This document shows, piece after piece, positions 20,956 to 29,159 of a stretch of DNA of 64,000 nt (positions are counted from its first letter, which is position 1; each line of letters opens with the position of its first letter). The DNA comes from Bog-473 sp963755495. GTDB taxonomy: Bacteria; Actinomycetota; Acidimicrobiia; Acidimicrobiales; RAAP-2. The notes beneath the pieces are model-generated. The model searched no databases. It was not told where the DNA came from and was given only the letters and a program-made list of their open reading frames with translations. Made by a program: the position numbers and the translations under genes. Where the stretch lies: NCBI GenBank assembly GCA_963755495.1, contig CAVWJS010000011.1:124001-188000 (forward strand). The letters are read 5' to 3'.

Positions 20956-21693
20956 GTCTGCATCCTCCTCGACGACCCAGGTTCCAGGCTCCCAGGTGAA
21001 ACTGGAACGCACGTGCAACGGCACGTTGTGATTACGAGCGAATTCAACGGCTCGCAGCATCAGCACGCGGCCACCCGTTGCCGCAATTTCGAGCATCTCC
21101 TCGAAGGAGATCCGGTTGATCCGGTGAGCGGTTGGCACCACCCGGGGGTCGGCCGTGAAGACCCCGGTCACATCGGTGTAAATCTCACAGGCCTCCGCGC
21201 CCAACACCGCGGCCAGAGCCACGGCGGTGGCGTCAGAGCCACCCCGTCCGAGCGTCGTGATCTCCCGGTCCGCCGAGACGCCCTGAAAGCCGGCAACGAC
21301 CGGCACCTGGCCGGCGGCCAGAGCCTCGCGCAGACGGTCCGCCTTCACCTCGAGGATCTTGGCGCGGGTGTGGTCACCATCGGTGATGATGCCGACCTGG
21401 CTCCCCGTGAACGAGGCGGCGTCGACGCCGAGCCCGGCCAGCGCCATGCACAGGAGGGACATGGAAATGCGCTCCCCGGTGCTGACCAACATGTCGTACT
21501 CACGCGGGGGCTGGATACTGCTGACGCTGTTCGCCAGATGAATCAGGTCATCGGTCGTCTTGCCCATGGCGCTGACCACGGCCACCACATCTGTTCCCTC
21601 GCGTCGGGTGCGGGCGATGTGATCGGCCACCGCACGGATGCGGTCTGCGTCCCCGACCGAGGTACCTCCGAATTTCTGGACGACCACCGGCAT
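20482..21693 (-). CDS. lysC: Aspartate kinase
   Basis: A 403-residue enzyme that phosphorylates aspartate, the first step to lysine, threonine, methionine and diaminopimelate. The N-terminal VVQKFGGTSVGD is the kinase signature; two ACT regulatory domains fill the C-terminal third (VSALPDHPGVAAKLF, VSLIGVGMKSHPGIAATMF). The ATG at 21693 lies eight bases after TAACGT (leaderless layout). A strong internal ribosome binding site suggests a separate beta subunit. Confidence 0.95.
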   Translation of the reverse strand: MPVVVQKFGGTSVGDADRIRAVADHIARTRREGTDVVAVVSAMGKTTDDLIHLANSVSSIQPPREYDMLVSTGERISMSLLCMALAGLGVDAASFTGSQVGIITDGDHTRAKILEVKADRLREALAAGQVPVVAGFQGVSADREITTLGRGGSDATAVALAAVLGAEACEIYTDVTGVFTADPRVVPTAHRINRISFEEMLEIAATGGRVLMLRAVEFARNHNVPLHVRSSFTWEPGTWVVEEDADMEEAVVTAVTHDTSEAKVTVSALPDHPGVAAKLFRAQANRSINIDMIVQNASAHGTTDISFTVPKTDLAVSVETAQATADELGAKGVTSDSDVARVSLIGVGMKSHPGIAATMFETLAREEINIDMISTSTIRTSCIVRTADVERAVRCLHAAFELG

Positions 21694-21775
21694 AGGGCAC
21701 GACGTTAATGGCCTCGGTGGGGGCACTCGGGACAGGGGCGGCCGCTCCTGATCCAACACCCCCTCCAGGGGCGGA

Positions 21776-21781
21776 TAGGGT
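21776..21781 (+). promoter_or_regulatory. Candidate -10 element for leaderless FKBP gene
   Basis: TAGGGT lies eight bases upstream of the GTG at 21790, with no ribosome binding site in between. Confidence 0.5.
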
Positions 21782-21789
21782 CTCAGGCC

Positions 21790-22458
21790 GTGCCCAGCGA
21801 CAAGAGAGCCCGTCAGCGCGCGGCGAGAGAGTTCCGGTTAGCCGAAGAAGCCAAGGCCAAGAAGCGCCGCAAGCAGATACGTAACGTGATTGTGGTGGCC
21901 GTCATCGCCGGGGTCATCATCCTCGTTGTCTTCCTCACCAGCTCGAATAGTACGAACAACAAATCGACGTCATCGACGACGACCACGACCGCCGCCACGA
22001 CCACGACGACGACGGTGGCGGGATCGACCACGACGACGGTGCCGCCAATCATTGGCGCCATCCCGGCTGCGGATCTGTCGCCAGCGGGCACGGCCGGTAA
22101 GGCGCCGACCGTCGTCGTGCCAGCCGGCTCACCCCCGACGCAGCTCGAGAGCGCCGACCTGATCACGGGAACCGGGGCGGCGGCGAAGACCGGTGACGCC
22201 CTGACGGTCCAGTACGTGTTGGCCACATATTCGTCGCGCAAGACGGTGCAGTCGTCGTGGACCGGCAAGCCCTTCGCGTTCACGCTGGGCCAGGGCGTGA
22301 TCCAGGGTTGGGACCAAGGGGTCGTGGGCATGAAGGTCGGCGGGCGGCGCGAGCTCATCGTCCCTCCCAGCCTGGGCTACGGGGCGGCCGCACAAGGTCC
22401 GGGTATCGCGGCCAACGATACGCTGGTCTTCGTCATCGACCTGGTCAAGATCGGCTGA
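21790..22458 (+). CDS. FKBP-type peptidyl-prolyl cis-trans isomerase, membrane-anchored
   Basis: A 222-residue protein. A very basic N-terminus (KAKKRRKQIR) precedes one membrane segment (about residues 32-50), a Thr-rich low-complexity linker (51-84), and a C-terminal FKBP domain (about 120-222) with FTLGQGVIQGWDQGVVGMKVGGRRELIVPPSLGYG. The topology suggests an extracytoplasmic folding factor acting on exported proteins. It is followed 61 bases later by a cyclophilin gene in the same direction. Confidence 0.9.
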   Translation: MPSDKRARQRAAREFRLAEEAKAKKRRKQIRNVIVVAVIAGVIILVVFLTSSNSTNNKSTSSTTTTTAATTTTTTVAGSTTTTVPPIIGAIPAADLSPAGTAGKAPTVVVPAGSPPTQLESADLITGTGAAAKTGDALTVQYVLATYSSRKTVQSSWTGKPFAFTLGQGVIQGWDQGVVGMKVGGRRELIVPPSLGYGAAAQGPGIAANDTLVFVIDLVKIG

Positions 22459-22519
22459 CGCGCCGCGCCATCACCCTCGAACCCCCTACCCACCTCTACT
22501 CACCCAAGGACACCAGACC

Positions 22520-23077
22520 ATGGCCATACCCACCCCACCCGCCGCCGATGGATCGAGCCCGCAGCAGCGCAAGTTCGACCAAGAGCCGCCGATGGTGATC
22601 GACACCAACAAGCGCTACACGGCCACCATGGTCACCTCGCACGGCACCATGGTGATCGCTCTCGATCCCCTCGCCGCCCCCAAAACGGTGAACAGCTTCG
22701 TCTTCCTCGCTCGTTACCACTACTACGACGGCGTCATCTTCCACCGCATCATTCCGGGGTTCGTGCTGCAGGGTGGCGACCCCACAGGCACCGGTACCGG
22801 CGGTCCCGGCTACAAGTTCGCTGACGAGCTCCCGGCGCCCGGCCGGTACCAGATCGGCTCGCTGGCCATGGCAAACGCCGGTCCCCACACCAACGGGAGC
22901 CAGTTCTTCGTCATCAGCGGGCCTGACGGCGTCGCGCTTCCGCCGCAGTACGCGCTGTTCGGAGCGGTCGTGAGCGGCGGCGATGTCGTGAAGGCCATCG
23001 ATGCCCTGGGCACCCGCTCAGGCTCGCCGAAGGAGAAGGTCACCATCGAGTCGGTGACCATCGTCGAGGAAGACTGA
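22520..23077 (+). CDS. Cyclophilin-type peptidyl-prolyl cis-trans isomerase
   Basis: A 185-residue protein with cyclophilin motifs FHRIIPGFVLQGGD (about residue 74) and NGSQFFV. No signal peptide or membrane segment is seen, so it is probably cytoplasmic. AAGGA stands upstream of the ATG. It probably forms a two-gene unit with the preceding membrane-anchored FKBP. It is convergent with the S51-family gene, 21 bases away. Confidence 0.92.
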   Translation: MAIPTPPAADGSSPQQRKFDQEPPMVIDTNKRYTATMVTSHGTMVIALDPLAAPKTVNSFVFLARYHYYDGVIFHRIIPGFVLQGGDPTGTGTGGPGYKFADELPAPGRYQIGSLAMANAGPHTNGSQFFVISGPDGVALPPQYALFGAVVSGGDVVKAIDALGTRSGSPKEKVTIESVTIVEED

Positions 23078-23098
23078 CGCCTCGGGAATTCGGTCGGG

Positions 23099-23785
23099 TC
23101 AGCGCTCCAGGGCGCCGAGCCCAACCGTGCGGGCGCCATTGAGGAAAACCACCGGCGGGGCGACACCTTCGTAGCTCCAGGTGCCGTCGCCGGCGCGCAG
23201 AAGCGCGGTGCGGTCCGGAATGCCGACGACCGGTAATCCGGCCGGCGCCAGCGCCACGGTCCGCTGCAGTTTCTGGCCGTGGGCATCCTCGAGACCGTCG
23301 CCGAATTGCGGCACGACGGCGAGCTGATCGATCAGGCCCAGGCCTACGGTCAAGGCCCCACCCCGGGGATCGACCATGGGATCGGTGAGCACCATGGCGC
23401 CGGCAGCGGACCCGGCCACGACGGCACCCGAGGCCCAGGCCTCACGTAGGGCATCGAAAGTGGCCGATCCCTTGAGGACGGACTTGAGGTGGAGTGGGGA
23501 CCCGCCGGCGATGTAGATGAAGCGAGCGGCGCGAACGACGGCCGCCATGCCAGGGTCGTTGGCCGACGTACGGTCCACCACCATCAGCCCTTGCACCTGG
23601 GCCCCCAGCGTGGCGAACCATTCGGCCGCCCGGAGTGCGACGCGCTCTGGGTGCTGATAGGCGGCCGCCGTCGGGAGCACCACGACATCTTTGCCACCTG
23701 AAGCATTGAGCAGGGTGGTATCGAAGGTGCACCCTTCCGTCCACTCGAAGCCTCCCACCAGGGCTAGCAGGCCGTTTGTCGTCAT
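23099..23785 (-). CDS. Peptidase S51/cyanophycinase-like protein, catalytic Ser apparently replaced
   Basis: A 228-residue protein of the type 1 glutamine amidotransferase-like fold used by dipeptidase E and cyanophycinase, with IYIAGGSPLHLKSVL and VVAGSAAGAMVL. In active relatives the nucleophile elbow reads G-x-S-A-G-A; here it reads G-S-A-A-G-A, so the expected serine is alanine. It may be inactive, use the neighbouring serine, or bind a ligand only. A GTG at 23800 would add five residues. It is divergent from the 3-hydroxybutyryl-CoA dehydrogenase gene. Confidence 0.75.
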   Translation of the reverse strand: MTTNGLLALVGGFEWTEGCTFDTTLLNASGGKDVVVLPTAAAYQHPERVALRAAEWFATLGAQVQGLMVVDRTSANDPGMAAVVRAARFIYIAGGSPLHLKSVLKGSATFDALREAWASGAVVAGSAAGAMVLTDPMVDPRGGALTVGLGLIDQLAVVPQFGDGLEDAHGQKLQRTVALAPAGLPVVGIPDRTALLRAGDGTWSYEGVAPPVVFLNGARTVGLGALER

Positions 23786-23843
23786 GGGCCACTCTTGCAC
23801 GCAGGATGGGGCTCCGGCGTCTCCCGCCGTGGTTACCGACCAG

Positions 23844-23849
23844 TAGCCT
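23844..23849 (+). promoter_or_regulatory. Candidate -10 element for leaderless 3-hydroxybutyryl-CoA dehydrogenase gene
   Basis: TAGCCT lies eight bases upstream of the GTG at 23858. No ribosome binding site is present between them. Confidence 0.5.
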
Positions 23850-23857
23850 TGGCAGCG

Positions 23858-24712
23858 GTGGCTATCGCGCGGGTTGGAATCGTGGGATCCGGAATCATGG
23901 GTTCGGGTATCGCCGAGGTGGTTGCCGCCGCCGGCTACGAGGTGGTCCTGCGCAGCCGCAACAAGGAGTCAGCAGACGCCATGATGGCCAGTCTGGCCGC
24001 CTCGCTGGCTAAGCAGGTCGAGAAGGAGAAGCGAACCCGGGCCGAGGCCGATGACATCGCCGCCCGGGTCTGGGCCACGACCTACCTGGATGACCTGGTA
24101 CACGTGGATCTGGTGATCGAGTCCGTGGTCGAGGATCTGAGCGTGAAGAAAGCTCTCTTCGCGGAACTTGACAGCATCTGCAAGCCTGGCGCCATTCTGG
24201 CCACCAACACGTCGACATTGCCCGTCGTGGAGATGGCGATGGCCACGAGTCACCCCGAACTTGTCTGCGGCATCCACTTCTTCAACCCGGCTTCTGTCAT
24301 GCCGCTGGTCGAGGTGGTACGTCCCGTGACTGCGACCGACAGCACCGTGCAGGAGGTGCTGTCGTTCGTCGCTGCCTGCGGGAAGGAGCCGGTTGAAGTC
24401 AAGGACCAGGCCGGGTTCGTCGTCAACGCACTCCTGTTCCCCTACCTCAACAATGCGGTCCGCCTCTTGGAACAGGGCGTGGCTTCCAAAGAGGGAATCG
24501 ATGCCGCCATGAAGGGCGGATGCGGGTTCCCAATGGGGCCCTTCGCCCTGCTCGATCTGGTGGGCCTGGACACCGCGGTGGCCATACTCGACGCGCTCTA
24601 CGACGAGTTCCGTGACGCCAACTACGCCACTGTGCCGCTCTTGCGGCGCATGGTGACCTCGGGCCAGCTGGGCCGCAAGACAAGTCGGGGTTTCTACGAC
24701 TACGGCCGTTAA
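23858..24712 (+). CDS. 3-hydroxybutyryl-CoA dehydrogenase
   Basis: A 284-residue protein. The N-terminal Rossmann motif GIVGSGIMGSGIAEVV binds NAD(P). Then come NTSTLPVVEMA, the catalytic HFFNPASVMPLVEVV, and the C-terminal dimerisation domain (GCGFPMGPFALLDLVGLD). It interconverts acetoacetyl-CoA and 3-hydroxybutyryl-CoA, linking thiolase and Ccr. The frame is open upstream, but the GTG at 23858 gives the proper N-terminus. The ethylmalonyl-CoA mutase gene follows about 100 bases later. Confidence 0.93.
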   Translation: MAIARVGIVGSGIMGSGIAEVVAAAGYEVVLRSRNKESADAMMASLAASLAKQVEKEKRTRAEADDIAARVWATTYLDDLVHVDLVIESVVEDLSVKKALFAELDSICKPGAILATNTSTLPVVEMAMATSHPELVCGIHFFNPASVMPLVEVVRPVTATDSTVQEVLSFVAACGKEPVEVKDQAGFVVNALLFPYLNNAVRLLEQGVASKEGIDAAMKGGCGFPMGPFALLDLVGLDTAVAILDALYDEFRDANYATVPLLRRMVTSGQLGRKTSRGFYDYGR

Positions 24713-24811
24713 GGATTCCATGCGCGTAGATCGTCGGCCCTCGACTACCCCAAGGTCGGAACGGGCACAATGGTATGGACGGTTCTCTCGCACCCCGGGA
24801 GGTGAGATGGA

Positions 24812-26812
24812 TTGAGCCAAAATCCGGACGGCCAGACTCGCGACGCCCCATGGGTGATGCGCACCTATTCGGGGCATTCCACCGCACGGGCTTCAAATGA
24901 GCTCTTCCGCAACAACTTAGCCAAGGGGCAGACCGGCCTCTCCATTGCCTTCGACCTCCCCACGCAGACGGGTTACGACCCCGACGCACCGGAAGCGGCC
25001 GGGGAAGTGGGCAAGGTCGGTGTCCCCGTGGCACACCGGGGCCACATGGAAGAGCTGATGTACCAAATCCCGGTTGACAAGATGAATACGTCCATGACGA
25101 TCAACGCCACCGCGGCGTGGCTGCTCGGCCTCTATGTGGCCCATGCGCAGGATCGGGGTGTCGACCCGCGATTCTTGTCGGGCACCACACAGAACGACAT
25201 TGTCAAGGAGTACCTGAGCCGGGGCACGTATATCTTTCCGCCAGGTCCCAGCCTTCGTCTGACCGTCGACACCATCGCGTACACGGTGCGTCATGCGCCC
25301 AAATGGAATCCCATCAACGTCTGCAGCTATCACCTCCAAGAAGCAGGTGCCACACCAACCCAGGAGGTGGCCTACGCATTGGCGACCGCCATAGGCGTGC
25401 TCGATGGGGTGCGACAGAGCGGCAAGATCGACCCCTCCGAGTTTCCGGCTGTGGTCGGGCGCATCAGCTTCTTCGTCAACTCGAGTGTCCGCTTCGTCGA
25501 GGAGACCGCCAAGGTGCGCGCGTTCACTGCCATGTGGGATCGCATCTGCCGCGAGCGTTATGGCGTGGAAGACCCGAAATTGCGTCGTTTTCGTTACGGG
25601 GTGCAGGTGAACTCGCTCGGGCTGACCGAACAGCAACCCGAGAACAACGTGCCGCGCATCGTGCTGGAGTCGCTCGGCGTCACCCTGTCGAAGAACGCGC
25701 GGGCGCGTGCCATGCAGCTACCGGCGTGGAACGAGGCCCTGGGATTGCCCCGCCCGTGGGACCAGCAGTGGTCCCTTCGTATCCAGCAGGTCCTGGCCTT
25801 CGAATCGGATCTCCTCGAGTACGGCGACATTTTCGAGGGATCAAAAGTGATCGAGGCCAAAACGGCCGAATTGATCGAGGCAGCCGACACCGAATTGAAC
25901 GACGTCGAAACGCTTGGAGGGGCCTTTGCTGCCATCGACGAGCTCAAAACGCGACTCGTGCGCAGCCAGGCCGAGCGGGTGCGCCGGATCGAGACCGGCG
26001 AGCAGCGCGTCGTCGGGGTGAACTGCTTCACCGAGACGGCACTCTCACCACTCACGGCCCAGGGCGGCACAGGGAACATCTTGAAGGTCGATCATCGGGT
26101 CGAGGCGGCACAGATCGCCGATGTCGAGCGGTGGCGGTCCACCCGCGACCAGTCCGTGGTGCGCCAGGCCATCGATGTGCTGCGGCGGGTGGCCGAGGAC
26201 GACGGACCTGACGCCAACGTCATGGAGGCCACGATCGCCCTGGCTCACGCCGGGGGGACGACAGGGGAGTGGGCTGGAGCCTTACGGGAGGTCTTCGGCG
26301 AATTCCGGGCCCCTACCGGGGTGGGCGGCGGGGTGGCTCGCCGGAGAGCGGACCTCGAGCCGCTCATCGCCCGAACCCGCGCCCTCGGGGCAACGACCGG
26401 AGGGCCGCCGCGCCTGTTGGTGGCCAAGCCCGGGTTGGACGGCCACTCCAACGGGGCCGAGCAGATAGCGGTGGCAGCCCGGGACGTCGGTTTCGAGGTG
26501 ATCTACCAGGGAATCCGATTGACACCGGCCCAGATTGTGGCAGTCGCCCGCGACGAGGACGTCGACATCGTCGGGCTTTCCATCCTCTCGGGCTCGCACA
26601 TGGAACTGGCGTCTGACATTTTGGATCGCTTGCGTGTGGCGGGAGTGGGTGCCGCCGTGGTCGTGGGAGGCATCATCCCGCCCGATGATGCCGAGATCCT
26701 GCTGGGGAAGGGAGTTTCTTCTGTGTATACACCCAAGGACTACTCCTTCGATCGCATCATGGCTGATCTGGTTGGTTTGGCGGAGCACCAGCGCGCCGCC
26801 ACTCCCGGGTGA
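24812..26812 (+). CDS. ecm: Ethylmalonyl-CoA mutase (MeaA/Ecm type)
   Basis: A 666-residue adenosylcobalamin enzyme, mutase and B12-binding domains in one chain. The N-terminal part has PWVMRTYSGHSTARASNELF and KGQTGLSIAFDLPTQTGYD, closer to MeaA/Ecm than to methylmalonyl-CoA mutase. The cobalamin motif DGHSNG (D-x-H-x-x-G) is near residue 545, with GLSILSGSHM after it. It rearranges ethylmalonyl-CoA to methylsuccinyl-CoA. The TTG start follows GGGAGGTGAG; an ATG five bases earlier is out of frame. Its 3' end overlaps a convergent DUF4031 gene by 56 bases. Confidence 0.93.
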   Translation: MSQNPDGQTRDAPWVMRTYSGHSTARASNELFRNNLAKGQTGLSIAFDLPTQTGYDPDAPEAAGEVGKVGVPVAHRGHMEELMYQIPVDKMNTSMTINATAAWLLGLYVAHAQDRGVDPRFLSGTTQNDIVKEYLSRGTYIFPPGPSLRLTVDTIAYTVRHAPKWNPINVCSYHLQEAGATPTQEVAYALATAIGVLDGVRQSGKIDPSEFPAVVGRISFFVNSSVRFVEETAKVRAFTAMWDRICRERYGVEDPKLRRFRYGVQVNSLGLTEQQPENNVPRIVLESLGVTLSKNARARAMQLPAWNEALGLPRPWDQQWSLRIQQVLAFESDLLEYGDIFEGSKVIEAKTAELIEAADTELNDVETLGGAFAAIDELKTRLVRSQAERVRRIETGEQRVVGVNCFTETALSPLTAQGGTGNILKVDHRVEAAQIADVERWRSTRDQSVVRQAIDVLRRVAEDDGPDANVMEATIALAHAGGTTGEWAGALREVFGEFRAPTGVGGGVARRRADLEPLIARTRALGATTGGPPRLLVAKPGLDGHSNGAEQIAVAARDVGFEVIYQGIRLTPAQIVAVARDEDVDIVGLSILSGSHMELASDILDRLRVAGVGAAVVVGGIIPPDDAEILLGKGVSSVYTPKDYSFDRIMADLVGLAEHQRAATPG

Positions 26813-27113
26813 GGCGGCCCATTTCACGCCAGGTGATGGCCACGGCCCCGAGCTCAATGGCCCGGAGGCGGAGGCCCTCGGGCAGGTCGTAGTGATTCAG
26901 GGCGGACGAGCGTCGATGTCGGTGAAAGCCCCGCTGGGGAATTCCGAGCCGGACGGCCATCTGGTGGAGCTCGTCCGGGTCGTCCGCCACCAGATGGGAC
27001 CAGCGGTCCTCGCGCTGACGGATGACCGCCCGTTGCCGCCAGTTATCGACGTAGACGGTCAGGGGCGCGCCCAAGGTCGGGAACGTCGCAAGTTGATCGG
27101 CTGTGCCCACCAT
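26757..27113 (-). CDS. DUF4031 domain-containing protein
   Basis: A small protein of 118 residues if the ATG at 27113 is used. The family sequence LTVYVDNWRQRAV begins only at residue 18, and continues through WSHLVADDPDELHQMA, NHYDLPEGLRLRAIELGAVAITWREM. The family-consistent start would be a CTG at 27062, overlapping the stop of the upstream epsilon gene (CTGA). The biochemical role of DUF4031 is unknown to me. Its end overlaps the convergent mutase gene. Confidence 0.7.
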   Translation of the reverse strand: MVGTADQLATFPTLGAPLTVYVDNWRQRAVIRQREDRWSHLVADDPDELHQMAVRLGIPQRGFHRHRRSSALNHYDLPEGLRLRAIELGAVAITWREMGRLTREWRRAGAPPNQPDQP

Positions 27114-27316
27114 CGTCCGCTGAAGCGCCAGGCATCGTGCACCGGATTCTGTGCATCGGGCCCGGCCGGTTGGGGCCAGACCAACTGCGCCGCGGCGGTG
27201 ATGGCCGCCATGACCTCGGGACTGGGCTCGGGCCGCCGGAGCAGGGTCAGCTGTGACGGGTCGATCGCCGGGGGCGCCGTGGCCGCCGGGGCCGGGGCCG
27301 GTGCGGTCTTGCTCAC
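27059..27316 (-). CDS. Acyl-CoA carboxylase epsilon subunit-like protein
   Basis: An 85-residue protein with an Ala/Pro-rich N-terminus, then LRRPEPSPEVMAAITAAAQLVW and WRFSGRWWAQP, matching the small epsilon proteins found after carboxyltransferase genes in actinobacteria, which stabilise the alpha-beta carboxylase complex. Its GTG overlaps the carboxyltransferase stop (GTGA). The family is short and poorly conserved, so the call leans on position as well as sequence. Confidence 0.75.
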   Translation of the reverse strand: MSKTAPAPAPAATAPPAIDPSQLTLLRRPEPSPEVMAAITAAAQLVWPQPAGPDAQNPVHDAWRFSGRWWAQPINLRRSRPWARP

Positions 27317-28869
27317 AGCGGCACGTTTCCGTGCTTGCGGCGCGGGAGCTCCTCGTGCTTGGAGGCCAGCATCTCGAGGCTCCGGCAGATGACGGCCCTG
27401 GTCTCGGCGGGCGAGATCACGTCGTCGATGTAGCCCCGTTCCGCCGCGATGTAGGGATTGGCGTAGCGCTCGGTGTATTCATCGATGAGCTCGGCCCGAC
27501 GGCCAACGGGGTCCGGGGCTTCGGCCAGCTCGCGGCGGTAGACGATCTCGACGGCACCGTTGGGGCCCATCACCGCCAGCTCGGCCGAAGGCCAGGCGAA
27601 GGCCAGATCGGCGCCTATGGACTTGGAGTTCATGACGACGTAGGCCCCGCCGTAGGCCTTGCGCGTAATGATCTGGATGCGGGGCACCGTCGATTCGCAA
27701 TAGGCGTAGAGAAGCTTGGCCCCGTGGCGGATGATGCCGCCATACTCCTGATCCGTGCCGGGCATGAACCCGGGCACGTCGACGAAGGTCAAGAGGGGAA
27801 TGTTGAAGGCGTCGCAGACCCGGACGAAGCGCGAGGCCTTCTCTGACGAGTCGATGTCGAGCACGCCGGCCAGGACGGCCGGCTGATTGCCGACGATCCC
27901 CACGACCCGCCCGTCCATGCGGGCAAAGCCGCAGGTGATGGACATGGCCCAGTGCCGGTGGACCTCGAAATAGTCCCCATTGTCCACGACGGCGGAAATG
28001 ACCTTCTTCATGTCGTAGGGCTGGTTGGGGGAAGCCGGCATGATGTCGATCAGCTCGGGTACCTGGCGGTCGGGCTCGTCGCCGGTCAGCTCGCGCGGTG
28101 GCTCCTCGAGATTGTTGGAGGGCAGGAACGAGAGGAGCAGGCGCACGTCGTCCAGGCAGGCCTTCTCGTCGGGCGAGACGAAGGTGGCCACGCCTGACTT
28201 GGTGGCGTGGCTCATCGCTCCCCCGAGCTCTTCGAGCGTGACGTCTTCGCCGGTGACCGTCTTCACCACGTCGGGGCCGGTGATGAACATGTGCGACGTT
28301 CCCTGGACCATGAAGATGAAGTCGGTCATGGCCGGGGAATAGACCGCCCCGCCGGCGCAGGGTCCCATGATCACGCTGATCTGGGGGATCACACCCGAGG
28401 CCGCCACGTTGCGGTGGAAGATGCCCCCGTAGGAGTGCAGCGAGACGACTCCTTCTTGGATACGGGCGCCGGCACCGTCGTTGAGGCCGATCATCGGGAC
28501 CCCGGTGGAGGCGGCCAGATCCATCACCTTGTGGATCTTCTCGGCGAAGACCTCGCCCAGCGCACCCCCGAAGACGGTGAAGTCCTGGCTGAAGATGCAG
28601 ACCCGGCGGCCGTCGATGGTGCCGAATCCGGTGACCACGCCATCGGTGTAGGGGCGGTTTTCCTCGAGGCCCATGCCGTGGGCCCGGTGGCGGGCCAGCA
28701 TGTCGAGCTCCTGGAACGAGTCGTCGTCGAGGAGGTAGTCGATCCGCTCCCGGGCTGTCATCTTGCCCTTGGAGTGATGCCGCTCCACCGAAGCCTCGCT
28801 GCCTGCGTGCAAGGCCTGTTCCTTGCGCTCGGCCAGCTCCGTCAAACGCTCAGCCATCGAATGTTCCAT
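27313..28869 (-). CDS. pccB: Acyl-CoA carboxylase carboxyltransferase (propionyl-CoA carboxylase beta type)
   Basis: A 518-residue biotin-dependent carboxyltransferase subunit: KGKMTARERIDYLLD, FTVFGGALGEVFAEKIHKVMD, GLNDGAGARIQEGV, FVDVPGFMPGTDQEYGGIIRHGAKLLYAY and AYGGAYVVMNSK are all present. It transfers CO2 from carboxybiotin to propionyl- or acetyl-CoA. Propionyl-CoA carboxylation is the last segment of the ethylmalonyl-CoA pathway, so location supports that role, though residue-level specificity was not resolved. The ATG at 28869 lies eight bases after TAGCCT (leaderless layout). Confidence 0.9.
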   Translation of the reverse strand: MEHSMAERLTELAERKEQALHAGSEASVERHHSKGKMTARERIDYLLDDDSFQELDMLARHRAHGMGLEENRPYTDGVVTGFGTIDGRRVCIFSQDFTVFGGALGEVFAEKIHKVMDLAASTGVPMIGLNDGAGARIQEGVVSLHSYGGIFHRNVAASGVIPQISVIMGPCAGGAVYSPAMTDFIFMVQGTSHMFITGPDVVKTVTGEDVTLEELGGAMSHATKSGVATFVSPDEKACLDDVRLLLSFLPSNNLEEPPRELTGDEPDRQVPELIDIMPASPNQPYDMKKVISAVVDNGDYFEVHRHWAMSITCGFARMDGRVVGIVGNQPAVLAGVLDIDSSEKASRFVRVCDAFNIPLLTFVDVPGFMPGTDQEYGGIIRHGAKLLYAYCESTVPRIQIITRKAYGGAYVVMNSKSIGADLAFAWPSAELAVMGPNGAVEIVYRRELAEAPDPVGRRAELIDEYTERYANPYIAAERGYIDDVISPAETRAVICRSLEMLASKHEELPRRKHGNVPL

Positions 28870-29047
28870 AGCCGGGCAGGCTAACGCCCCCAGCGCCCGC
28901 CCGGAAGCCGGACTCGTCGGTGGCTCGACGGAGGTCGGCAATCGACCCGGGGCGTGGGGACCGGCGCACCTGGGGTGACGGACCGGACGATCCAGCACGG
29001 CCGCTACAATAAGAGGGCGGTTGTTGCAGCTCCTCGTCCCGGCGCGA

Positions 29048-29076
29048 TTGTCGGACCCCGGGGCACGGGCTATCAT
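29048..29076 (+). promoter_or_regulatory. rpsL promoter
   Basis: TTGTCG (29048-29053) and TATCAT (29071-29076) are separated by exactly 17 bases in the gap between pccB and rpsL. It gives a leader of about 75 bases before the rpsL GTG. A second hexamer, TACAAT, at 29005-29010 has no good -35. Confidence 0.65.
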
Positions 29077-29159
29077 CTTCCGTCTGCCATGTGAGGCTTC
29101 GGCCTACGCGGTCACCGCGTCGCACATGGGTTCACCATTTCAGTATCGAGAGGTAGCGC

